Shown here one piece after another: positions 53,677 through 64,000 of a stretch of DNA of 64,000 nucleotides (its first letter is position 1; each line of letters begins with the position of its first letter). Both the position numbers and the translations under genes were made by a program. The DNA is taken from the NCBI GenBank assembly GCA_021229015.1, contig CM037790.1:53546901-53610900 (forward strand), read 5' to 3'. This DNA is from Solen grandis (taxonomy: Eukaryota > Mollusca > Bivalvia > Adapedonta > Solenidae). The notes beneath the pieces are model-generated. The model did no database searches. It was not told the DNA's origin and was given only the letters and a program-made list of their open reading frames with translations.

Positions 53677-54699
53677 CAGTACAATGTCGCTATATCGCGG
53701 TTCTTGGGGTCCAAGCCCAAATACCGCGTTCTATTGGACCACATAGTAGGTTTGAGAATGCGATATGTCACATTATGTGTCTTTGTGATAGTCGTAAATT
53801 CTTGAAAAACCCTTATATAAAGCAATAAACATTATTTTATTTATAGAGTTATTTAGTTATTTTAAATTGAGTTATTTAGTTATTTTAAATAATTCCATAA
53901 TCATTGATTCTGGGTTTTCTTCTCTCTCTTTTTTTTTTTGTAGTGTAATTGCTGATGATTCAGATTCAGAGAGTAGTGTGTACGGTATGGTGATGTGAAG
54001 TGGTTACATTACTCTTCAGCATATCTCATTATAAAAAATTATATGCCGTCCAAAACAATGTCGGTGTGAAAATTGCCATTCCACTACAATTTAACGCTGT
54101 TTAAAATTAAGCTGAGGTGTACTTATTATGATGTATTGATATGAGGAGCCTTGTTAATGTTGAAATGAAACAAATTACCAGGTAACGCTGATCTAATTAT
54201 CATGAAAAAGATTGGCTTTTTTCGGGGACTTTTTAATCCATGGTAAAATTATGCACGCTAGTATAATAAATAAATATACCATTATTAAGGCTTATGCAGT
54301 GGATTTTAGACAATGTTTGTGTATTTTATCGAGTATCTGCTTGGTATTGAATGTCCATACCAATTAAATGCTGATTACTCAATTTACTGTGGTTGGATAA
54401 TTATACCAACAAACCTGCACTGTTGCCGATCATTAACACTCGATTGCCTAGTCATTAAGTGCCCCCAAACACAAAAGCTTACCACCTGGGGTATTTAATT
54501 GTACCACTTCCGCGTGTCAGTACACTAGCATGTTAAATACTTACCACAAAACTCTTTAAAATACATATAGATATAGGAGATAGATTAGTTTTGCGGTTAG
54601 CCTATGCAAATGACGCAATATATTTTTGGGGCCCATAGATCAACCGTGATATATTGGTCAACGCGAAATAGCAGTCCGCGATATAGCGGCATTGTACTG
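53677..54699. mobile_element. Tigger/pogo-like non-autonomous element, copy 1
   Basis: Inverted ends CAGTACAATGTCGCTATATC and (reverse) CAGTACAATGCCGCTATATC, with TA on both flanks. About 1.02 kb, no transposase coding. Closely related to 60692-61703 along its whole length (GATAGTCGTAAATTCTTG, GCAATAAACATTATT, CCACCTGGGGT). SCAI intron 1. Confidence 0.88.
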
Positions 54700-54948
54700 T
54701 AGTAAGTCGGGAACCAGATTAACCTTGCTAAAGAATTAGTGTCAAATGCAGAATCAGCCCTTAAGTTAAAAAAAAAAAAACACTGGTAAGGACAAATTGG
54801 TTGCATTTGAGTACATCCAGTATCTAGCAAATTAAATTGTGAATGAAGAATAGGGATGGGTATCACAAGAATTTTTTTTCTTATTGCGATTTTCTCCAAG
54901 CACTAAAAGAGTTTTATCATGCCCAGTGCCCAATCATATAAATAAACC

Positions 54949-55190
54949 CGCCTTGATGGCGCTTGGCTGTGAAGCTGAGGATTTTGATTTGATCCCCACT
55001 GGGGTCTTCGTGATGAATGACTAACAGTGTCTTTCTGATGACAATTTGTATTCCACTTCTGTACTTCGCTATCTACAGAGATTCGTGCTAAAGTTTAAGT
55101 ATTGTCAGAATCCCAGGAAAGAGTTGTTAGGTGAACTGGCCATCTGTTAGCCTTTAATGGCATTAAATAATTCAAATAAAATCAAATAAA
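54949..55190 (+). repeat. Probable tRNA-derived SINE
   Basis: The plus strand has A-box-like GATGGCGCTTGGCTGTGAAGC and B-box-like GATTTGATCCCC, then a body and an A/T-rich simple tail (TTCAAATAAAATCAAATAAA). Confidence 0.5.
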
Positions 55191-55194
55191 CCAA

Positions 55195-56506
55195 GTTTAA
55201 CACACAAAATGAAGAACATAAAATTAGAAAGGACTCATTCCGTACACATGTTTAAAGGTGTGAGTTTTGAATTTCACAGAGGAGGATAATAGTTGCAGCA
55301 CTGGAATATAGTTCAGAATGGACTAATCAATGGAATCTTTCAATTGCTGTAGACAATAATAGTGTTATTGCGACCTCCATAGCAGATTTAAACAAATTTT
55401 ACAGGGATGAAGACAAACACATTGGAAAAAAAAACAAACCAAAAAAACAAATCTCAGATCAGGCTTACGATATGGTGCTAGTAAAATGCTCAGGTTAAAC
55501 TTTGGCTGTATAGTCTGGTGAGTGGCAATATTAACTTTGAATCAGCTACGAAGTTGTCTTAGCCTATGACCATATACCATGCTTTTTACGTGTACCTTAT
55601 GCTAAATGAATACCAGACAACAGCATCTTCCATCTTCCTTTGGAGCATTTATAAATGCCACATAACCTCAGTTCGAAAGATAATTTGGATAACTCTCAAA
55701 TATGAATAATAGGACCCGTGTTACGGTGTAGTTAAAATGGGGACGAAAAACCGATTTTGTTGCTTTGTAATACACTTTTAGTGTGTCTGCGAGGCTAGTC
55801 GAGGTTCCCCCAGGAGAGTAGACATATTTTTGGACAATAAGAAGAACCCACTATACTAAATGTTGTTCTATTGTTACTATTTTTAGATTTATCCAGATTA
55901 TCTGTATACATAGTGTTGTTTTGTAACAGCATCAAGTCCAAAACAAAAATCAGCTTGTTCTTTTAGTAATATAGATATCACAGTTTATAAGTAGCTCTGA
56001 ATGAATGCTTGTTAAATGTTAATGTTGAACATACCTTGGGATATACCTTTCCTAGTCTTTAGTATAGCTTTTACCTAACAAGTGTTTGTACTTGATTTTT
56101 TTAATGAAAAATAAATGACAAATAGAAAGGGTGAATAATATTATTTTGAAAATGAACAAGTAAAAATATTGGGTTGGCCGCAACAATGTAACGATATGTA
56201 TCATGACGGTCAGAATAGTAATATACTTATATATTGGTAATACTGCGCATCACTACTGAGTACTGAGGAATATATTTCAAGTATTTTTGAGCTGGTATAT
56301 GCATTGGGCAGTGCATGAATAAACTTTTTGTTTAAATCCTGTTTGCCCACATTTATTCAAATTATTGAAGTTGTGGGAGGGGGAGAGCTCTTCAAAATAA
56401 TAAAGCAGTGCATAAAAGAATTAAATGATTTACTTACCATAAATGCCTTTAAAAAAAGGCATTTCGAATATAAAAATCTTAGCCTTTTTTCTTCACAATA
56501 AATGCA
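55195..56506. other. SCAI intron 1, nothing recognised
   Basis: AT-rich, no supported exon or repeat. Confidence 0.45.
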
Positions 56507-56748
56507 TTAACCCTTTCCCTCATATAGACTCATTTTGATGCACTCAATAGGTACCACATAAAGCCTGATCTGCAGAAAACCACAGTTAAACCTTACCAAA
56601 TTTAATTTCAAAATCTTCATTTCCAGACCACTGAGGAGCAGCAAACAGCATAAAACCTGATCAGCCTGCGAGTTACTCGCAGGCTGATCTGGTTTTATGT
56701 TGTTCGCATAGGTCTTTTCATGGTTTTCTCTATGAGGGAAAGGGTTAA
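56507..56748 (+). mobile_element. piggyBac-like MITE, copy 4
   Basis: TTAA at both ends (56507-56510 and 56745-56748), terminal inverted CCCTTTCCCTCATA and the complete internal palindrome CTGCGAGTTACTCGCAG. Same orientation as copy 1. The best-preserved copy. Confidence 0.88.
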
Positions 56749-59700
56749 AGTTATTTCAAATAATGGATTAACTTGTCTTGATGTGAATGATGTATTTTTG
56801 ACAACAATCTGACATGATGTATGTTTCTCATTGGAGATACTGATTATTTGTGCTGCACTATATTCTTAACATGCATCAGAGAATAAAGCTTTTGATGGCT
56901 GACTACTTACTAATATATTTTGAGTAACACTGATCATTAAAAAATATGAGAACTATTCATGATGTGGAGTGTCAGATATGCACCAATGGCTCAAATTATT
57001 TAAAAGTGGCTCAAATATTTTTGTGCATTCTCGTGTCACATGATTTTTAATTTTATAATCACCTATCATTCTTTTATTGCCCTAACCTTTTTAACAGTGC
57101 CCAGTGCCTGCCTTTGTTGGTAAAGTTGCATCCCATAATTTTCACCTAGTCTTTTACTCTCTGCATCTTTCGATTTTGCTGATAGACCTAAGTGTGTGTA
57201 CTTGTCATAAAATACACAAAGAGTGGAGCTTGGTGTCAATGATTGGTACATGCCATGAATAACAGTCCGCTATTCTAATCTCCACATCAACTCATGGCCG
57301 ATTATTTGCAGGTGTTATGTTTCGTAATTTAATGAATTCTAATTAAACTTAAAGTTAAACCAAATAAACAAAAAAACATAATTAAAACTTATATGGGTTA
57401 GTATTTTTGTCTACTGCTTTTCCAGTTCTGGGGAAATGAAACATTATTGATGATATATGATTATTTAAACCAGGCATTTTGCCATCTTTGATTTTCAAAT
57501 ATGAGGAAGTGGAAAACATGGCCCAGACCAGCCATCATGTAAAAAACATACATTTAAAGCTTATTTTTCCCAGAGTCTCCTCTTACCTCAACTGTGTATC
57601 TACAAAGTGTCAACACTCAACCTTTTTACAGATTAGTCATTTGCAGACAGGACAAAAAATCAGAAATAGATTAAGTGTTCATGTGCTCTCTTTTGGGTCC
57701 GTGAGTGTTTAAAAATTCAGACTGTAGCACGCAACTCTGAGAAAGTATTTTTTTAAGCATTTGCTGAATGTATATACTAAACGAATACAAAACGATAAAA
57801 TTGATTATCTTTTAAAGCTATATCATGTTTTATGTGAAAAAAAATTTGTGAGTTGCCGATGACTGGTGCTAATCTGAATCACAGGTACCGGGTAACTTTG
57901 AAAGATTTGTGTTACTTAGTGCAGTGCTATATTTAAGTATAGTTTCACAAATGTTCAGCTTTATACCTACTTGTCTTTGAGTCATAGTATTTGTTTTTAT
58001 TCTTTAATTTTTTTATATCTTTGTTTTTAGTAAATAATAATAAGAAGAAAAAAGTGAAGGGAAAAAAAAAAGAGCAACACAAATATTTAAATGAAACATG
58101 ACTGTGTCTTGCTCTTTTTTATTCCCAAGAAAAATAGTGTACTGTGAATTAAGTAATAATGGTTTTTAAAATGAATAAAATTATAATATTTCACAAAGAG
58201 ATATTAATGAAATTGAATAACAAATATTTAAAGTTAAACATTCACACATTTAATGACTTAAAGTATACAAACATAATTATAAAGGTTTCTATAGCAATAG
58301 AGTGGTATTTCCTCATTTTTTGTTTGGGACTTCCATTTTTAGATCCATGCAAGTTTGGACTTCCAAGAATTTTGCCCTAGAACAAGCCCTGATATATCAT
58401 AATTCATATACACATGCTCTCTAATTATCAGTTTGAAAATCAAATAAAAGCTAAACAGAATTCTGAAACAAGATAATGTATTAGTAAGATGTACAATAAG
58501 TCATGTACAATGAAAAAAGTTTGACATGAAATAAATTTATACTCTCTTAGTCTACACTAGAAACATTATCAGTAAGAAAAAAGAGTTGGCCTCAGTGTTT
58601 TAAAATGGGACTCAACATTGTAAATGACATTTGGTCAAAAGAAGCTCTTTGGAAATGAAGTTTTTAGTGCAACCCTGACTTCTCATTTGACATTATACTG
58701 AAGGTTAAATGATAAAGAATCTTCTTAATTGATGATACCCTAGGCTAATGTTGTCATGAAAACAGGATTGAATTTTGTGAAAATGATGTTTTTGAAGACT
58801 AGAATTTTGATGATTTATGTTAGATTTTCCAGTTACTTCAAATCAACAAAGTAATGAGACCCTAATATACCATTCAAAGGCTTTATAATACCAGAAATAT
58901 CATTGAGGTCAATATTTGATATTTATAACATTACCTTGTACAACATTTGAATTATTTTAATGAGAGAAAGAAGAAAACAAAATAATGAATGGCTGGAATA
59001 ATGTAGCTCAAGAATTCAGACTCCCCCATTCACATAAACATTTTTGTGTGATAGAGAAAGTGAAAAAAAGCTGAAGCTTTTTGTACATGTATCAGATCTG
59101 GGTAGAATCTTTACTTCTGTCAATCTCTATTTCTCTCTGTCTCTCTCTATTATGGTCACTTAAAACATTATCACATTTTCTAAATATGGCCTTTGAAAGT
59201 ATAGGAAAGTGAAGATAGATAATGGACTCTGGTATGTGTTAATCAAAACAATTGTCTCCTTCAGATATGATATAAATGAATGATATAAATTAAGAGTAAT
59301 TGAAATTAGAATATGCTATCATTTAAAAGACACATTGGGTTTTAAATTCTAAACCAATTTTATTTATGCCTTTAAATTTTTTACAACTTGGTAGATAAGC
59401 AAACATGATAGATAGAGAAAATTTGACTCCTTGTCATTATATATGTCTTTTTTAGTCACTTTTTGAGAATTATATGGTTGAATTTGAATCAAGCATGAAA
59501 ACGTAAAGAAAAATTGTGATCTACACAGAATTTTTAGCATTTAGAACTTGACTGCGTCAAAATGAATTTCTGTGCGATAAAGTTTTAATTAGATGTATCT
59601 GTGTACATGATGATGCAATTGTCATTTAAAATGTATTTCAAAAGTGTTTTTTACCTTATTAAATGTTTGTTCACTCTACAAACTTTGTATATTAGGAATT

Positions 59701-59955
59701 GGCTCCTTAGATATATGGAAATAAGAAACTCCTGCTATAGTGAATAGGAAATTGTGGTCCATTTTAGTTTTTCATAATAATGTTTTTATTAATGAATATA
59801 ATAATATTGAAAAAAGAAAACCAACATATTTGGGAGGTCAAATATTGGCCAAAAAAATGATTTTTATGCAATTTGAATTGATGACTGATTGGCAAAAACC
59901 AAGCTGTAAGCAGAGTTTAATGTATAGGAAAGGTCTCTGTGTTATTTAACACTGA
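56749..59955. other. SCAI intron 1, nothing recognised
   Basis: AT-rich sequence with no supported exon, RNA gene or repeat family. Confidence 0.45.
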
Positions 59956-59959
59956 TTAA

Positions 59960-60689
59960 ATGTTATTATAGCAATGGAACGTCTTCGTTTGATTAAAAAA
60001 GGTGTAACATGTTAGTATAGGTAACGTCTTCGTTTGATTGATAAAGGTGTAACATGTTAGTATAGGTAACGTCTTCGTTTGATTGATAAAGGTGTAACAT
60101 GTTACTACAGGCAACGTCTTCGTTTGATTGATAAAGGTGTAACATGTTACTACAGGCAACGTCTTCGTTTGATTGATAAAGGTGTAACATGTTAGTATAG
60201 GCAACGTCTTCGTTTGATTGATAAAGGTGTAACATGTTAGTATAGGCAACGTCTTCGTTTGATTGATAAAGGTGTAACATGTTACTACAGGCAACGTCTT
60301 CATTTGATTGATAAAGGTGTAACATGTTAGTATAGGCAACGTCTTCGTTTGATTGATAAAGGTGTAACATGTTAGTATAGGCAACATCTTCGTTTGATTG
60401 ATAAAGGTGTAACATGTTAGTATAGGCAAGTCTTCGTTTGATTGATAAAGGTGTAACATGTTAGTATAGGCAATGTCTTCGTTTGATTGATAAAGGTGTA
60501 ACATGTTAGTATAGGCAACGTCTTCGTTTGATTGATAAAGGTGTAACATGTTAGTATAGGCAACGTCTTCGTTTGATTGATAAAGGTGTAACATGTTAGT
60601 ATAAGCAACGTCTTGGTTTGATTGATAAAGGTGTAACATGTTACTACAGGCAACGTCTTCGTTTGATTGATAAATGTGTAACATGTTAC
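59960..60689 (+). repeat. 45-bp satellite array, about 16 copies
   Basis: The unit is 45 bp (GTAACATGTTAGTATAGGCA, ACGTCTTCGTTTGATTGATA, AAGGT), with two main variants (TTAGTATAGG and TTACTACAGG). One copy has lost a base near 60429. Each unit contains the palindrome TAACATGTTA or a close form. Because 45 is divisible by three, long minus-strand frames (MLHLYQSNEDVAYTN repeated) are open by construction. Confidence 0.93.
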
Positions 60690-60691
60690 TA

Positions 60692-61703
60692 CAGTACAGC
60701 TCCGGTATATCGCGGTCTTCGGGGTCCAAGCCCAAATGCCGCGTATAGTGGACCGCGTAGTAGGTTGTTTGAGAATGCTATATGTGTCTTTGTGATAGTC
60801 GTAAATTCTTGAAAAACCCTAATATAAAGCAATAAACATTATTTATTTATAGACTTATTTAGTTATTTTAAATAATTCCATAATCATCAATTCTGTTGTT
60901 TTTTGTTGGTTTTTTTTTTTTTGCACTGTAATTTTCGATGATTCAGATTCAGAGAGCAGTGTGTACGGTATGGTGATGTGAAGCTGTTACGTAACTCTTC
61001 AGCATACCTCATCATGATAAATTATATGCCGTTCATTGTTTGTCAAAACAATGTCGGTGTGAAAATTGCCATTCCACTACAATTTATCGCTATTTGAAAT
61101 TAAGCTGAGGTGAACTTATTATGATGTATCGATATGAGGAGCCCTGTTAATGTTTAATGAAACAAATTACCAGGTAACGCTGATCTAATTATCATTTATT
61201 GTTTACTTCCGGTGAAAAAGATTGGCTATTTTCCGGGACTTTTTAATCCATGGTAAAATTATGTACGCTTGCATAATAAACAAAAATACCATTACTAAGG
61301 TTTATGCATTGGATTTTAGACAATGTTTGTGTATTTTATCGAGTATCTGCTTGGTATTGAATGTCCATACCAATTAAATGCTGATTACTGTGGTTGGATA
61401 ATTATACCTACAAACCTGCATTGTGCCGATCATTAACACTCGATTGCGTAATCAACAACTGCCCCCAAACACAATAGCTTACCACCTGGGGTGTTTAATT
61501 GTTATCACTTCCGCGTGTCAGTGCACTAGCATGTTAAATACTGACCGCGAAACTCTTATAAATACATATAGATAAAGAAGGAGATAGATTAGTTTTGCGG
61601 TAAGCCTATGCAAATAACGCGATATATTTTTGGGGTCCACAGATCAACCGCAATATATTGGTCAACGCGAAATAGCAGTCCGTGATATAGCGGAGTTGTA
61701 CTG
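60692..61703. mobile_element. Tigger/pogo-like non-autonomous element, copy 2, inserted in the satellite
   Basis: Inverted ends CAGTACAGCTCCGGTATATC and (reverse) CAGTACAACTCCGCTATATC, flanked by TA at 60690-60691 and 61704-61705. The 45-bp unit is interrupted at TTACTA and resumes as TACAGGCAACG, with the TA target duplicated. About 1.01 kb, no transposase. Confidence 0.9.
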
Positions 61704-61800
61704 TACAGGCAACGTCTTCGTTTGATTGATAAAGGTGTAACATGTTACTACAGGCAACGTTTTCGTTTGATTGATAAAGGTGTAACATGTTAGTATAGGC
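61704..61800 (+). repeat. 45-bp satellite array, last two units
   Basis: Continuation of the 59960-60689 array after the transposon. Confidence 0.88.
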
Positions 61801-62281
61801 AGTTTATTGATAAAGATTTTAAAAGTTTTTGTAGGCAGAATCACAGGTTGATTGATATAGGCAAGGGATCCAGTTGATTGTTCTAGTATAGGCAATATCT
61901 TAAGTTGATTGATAAGATGTTTAATGTTTATATAGGCAGAATCACAGGTTGATTGATATTGGCAAGATCTCCAGTTGATTGATCTAGTATAGGCAATGTC
62001 TTAAGTTGATTGATAAGATGTTTAATGTTTATATAGGCAGAATCACAGGTTGAGTGATATAGGCAAGATCTCCAGTTGATTGATCTAGTATAGGCAATGT
62101 CTTAAGTTGATTGATAAGATGTTTAATGTTTATATAGGCAGAATCACAGGTTGAGTGATATAGGCAAGATCTCCTGTTGATTGATCTAGTATAGGCAAGG
62201 TCTCCAGTTGATTGATAAAGACGTTTAATGTTTATATAGGCAGAATCACAGTATGATTGATATAGGCAAGGTCTCCAGTTG
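61801..62281 (+). repeat. ~101-bp satellite related to the 45-bp array
   Basis: GGCAGAATCAC recurs at 61833, 61935, 62036, 62137 and 62239 (spacing 101-102). Each unit is built from shorter pieces of the type GTTGATTGAT-TATAGGCAA, which also occur in the 45-bp unit, so the arrays share an ancestor. Confidence 0.88.
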
Positions 62282-63120
62282 CAGGTCTACAGATAAGGTT
62301 TGAGGTCTATTGGGTATTTACTCATCCATTTTTCAAGGAATTGGGTTTTCACAATTTTAATTGAGTAATGAAAATATGGTCACTCTATCAAAATTAAGTC
62401 AATTGCTTTTTTTTCATCAACTTAATTTTGGAATTGAAATAACAGTACATGTTCTTACTGGTATATGCACCTGCTGTTCTTGTATGCAACAATGTCAATT
62501 GAACAATTATCATATGCAGGATTTATCATTAGCTCCTTAACAATTAAATAAAGAAACAATAACATTCAATCATATTTGATCTTCCTGATCCAAAGATTTA
62601 GCACTTTTAACTACTGAATTAAAACAAATTATTTACTGGTTAACATTGAATTGGATGCTATCGACTCTATCGCACTTTCCAGATCGTCAATTATTGCTAG
62701 ACAAATGCCTGACGTTTGGTTTGCAGTGCTATAGGTAACTACTCAGTGTTTTTTTAAACGTTTACCCGTTTCTTCCTGCCTTGTGTAACCATATTTGAAG
62801 CAATCGAATAGAAAAGCGTCAGATGAACAAATAAGACAGACTGGATTTATGTTTTACTTGAATGGAACCCAAAGTAGGAAATTACCGGAAATCGTTTGAA
62901 GTCTATTTTGCGGATTTGCAAGTAACCAGTCAAACATATACGAGTATTTGTAAACATCACTCGGTTTCAAAATCTTGTGTACCAGTACGCTTTAATATTT
63001 TGGATATTTGAGTAATCTAATTTTTAATTGCTTTTTGATACGCTAGAATTTTAAAAGAATTGGGTTTTTATCTATTTTATTTGCGTAATTACGCAAATAC
63101 GCACCTTATCTGTACCCCAG
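62282..63120. mobile_element. Inverted-repeat element with 6-bp duplication, inserted in the ~101-bp array
   Basis: Ends CAGGTCTACAGATAAGG and (reverse) CTGGGGTACAGATAAGG (14 of 17 match). The flanking CAGTTG at 62276-62281 and 63121-63126 duplicates satellite sequence. A perfect 20-bp palindrome ATTTGCGTAATTACGCAAAT lies near the right end. No coding seen; superfamily open. Confidence 0.75.
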
Positions 63121-63165
63121 CAGTTGATTGATCTAGTATAGGCATTGTCCATGGTAAATGGATCT
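63121..63165 (+). repeat. Remaining piece of the ~101-bp array
   Basis: CAGTTGATTGATCTAGTATAGGC continues the array interrupted at 62281. Confidence 0.75.
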
Positions 63166-63353
63166 AGAGGTAATTTGTAACTTCTACCAATATTTCCAAA
63201 CTTGATTATAATATCTCATTTTTTTTCTTTTTATGTTGATTAGTAAACAGTACATTTAGACAACTTATGCTATTCCTGGGTAACTGGATTGGACAAGTAC
63301 TCTGTGCCATGGAAGTTCCTGAAAGATGTTTTGCCCACTTGCAGGGTTCAGAC

Positions 63354-63453
63354 NNNNNNNNNNNNNNNNNNNNNNNNNNNNNNNNNNNNNNNNNNNNNNN
63401 NNNNNNNNNNNNNNNNNNNNNNNNNNNNNNNNNNNNNNNNNNNNNNNNNNNNN
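63354..63453. other. Assembly gap (100 N)
   Basis: Exactly 100 Ns. The sequence before it (63230-63353) has short open frames but no recognised product. Confidence 0.99.
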
Positions 63454-63454
63454 C

Positions 63455-64000
63455 ACGGAAGACAAATATGGACAATCCAACAAAGAACTGAAAAAATCAG
63501 ACATCAGGATGAAATACCAAAAAATACTCTATCCACTAAAACTCTGCAAACACATGTTAGAAGAACCCAGGATGTTGATGGGATGCAACAATCTGCAGTT
63601 GGCAGGAGTTCTCAAAAGATCGGTACAATTTGGAGGCCCATACGACCAGGCCAATGAACAAATGGAAGACGAAGGGAGAAACGATGAAGACGAAGTTGTG
63701 ATGGTGGAGAATCCCATGAGCAAAAAGATCAAGAAGAATAGAAGTGGAATGGGAGATATTATACAGAGGATTGCAGAAGGTAGCAAGCTTCAGTTCAAGC
63801 TAAAACAACAGGAAAAATCAGAAGATAAAAATAAAACAGCAAGAAGAGTCGAGGCACTAAAGAAATTACTCACGAAATATCAGACAAATGATACAGACCG
63901 GATGCTTGAGGAAATAATCAAACAGGATAATGAGACTGATCTTGATCAATGGAGGTATATCTCTTTGATACCAAACTTCGGCGTCATAAGAGCAGAAGCT
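63455..64000 (+). CDS. Partial open frame of unknown family, 182 codons, both ends missing
   Basis: Frame opens at the gap edge (TEDKYGQSNKELKK...) and stays open to the window end (...PNFGVIRAEA), with no stop in 546 bases of a roughly 60% AT region. It is rich in Lys, Glu and Asp, with an acidic patch (MEDEGRNDEDE) followed by a basic one (SKKIKKNRSG) and likely helical stretches (ARRVEALKKLLTKY, MLEEIIKQ). It may be part of a host gene or a transposon or virus-derived frame; I do not recognise it. It is not SCAI sequence that I can match. Confidence 0.55.

Noticed and set aside
59956..60735. 259-residue minus-strand frame of repeated MLHLYQSNEDVAYTN
   Set aside because: It is a direct product of the 45-bp satellite, whose length is a multiple of three; parallel frames are also open. 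No start context or splice structure supports a gene.
59960..62281. CRISPR-like array
   Set aside because: Units are tandem with no unique spacers, and the genome is eukaryotic.
63237..63353. Possible exon before the second gap (LGNWIGQVLCAMEV or DKYSVPWKFLKDVL)
   Set aside because: Two frames are equally open over a short stretch, and neither matches a family I recognise or the expected SCAI continuation.

Overview
This is eukaryotic, AT-rich, repeat-dense genomic DNA. Split genes, GT-AG introns, tRNA-derived SINEs and hairpin-headed tandem-core repeats of the kind known from bivalves together suggest a marine bivalve mollusc. That assignment is an inference from repeat style and gene content. 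I saw no operons, CRISPR array or bacterial signals.

Genes. (1) A minus-strand gene runs from a signal-peptide exon at 36387 down past the left edge of the window. Twelve exons join in phase and encode a secreted or membrane-anchored protein with about five CUB domains and roughly 30 N-glycosylation sequons. One CUB domain lacks its second half. (2) A plus-strand terminal exon (13354-14238, poly(A) signal near 15000) lies just after an assembly gap; I do not recognise the family. (3) A plus-strand first coding exon at 52839-52942 matches the N-terminus of SCAI, and the rest of the window to the right appears to be its first intron. (4) A 182-codon open frame of unknown family begins after the second gap and runs off the window.

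Mobile DNA fills most of the rest. There is a pogo-type transposon with a nearly intact transposase that carries two single-base homopolymer deficits. There are two short hAT elements with exact 8-bp target duplications, one still encoding a BED finger, and four copies of a TTAA-flanked piggyBac-like MITE. Three TA-flanked pogo/Tigger-like elements and two unassigned inverted-repeat elements with 5-bp and 6-bp duplications are also present, along with several tRNA-derived SINEs. About ten copies belong to a family that starts AACAAGAG plus a hairpin and ends CTCAGGTGAGCTAA, with interchangeable tandem cores.

Layout. 1-13253: 3' part of the CUB gene with hairpin-headed repeats in its introns. 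13354-36400: plus-strand terminal exon, a three-level nest of repeats (17113-20884), the 5' part of the CUB gene, and a minisatellite with an 86-bp higher-order period. 36400-52800: transposons and intergenic DNA. 52839-63353: SCAI exon 1, a 116-bp palindrome, and two satellite arrays each interrupted by a transposon. The sequence between the two 100-N gaps is exactly 50,000 bases, which looks like an assembly-processing artefact and affects how the genes near the gaps should be read.
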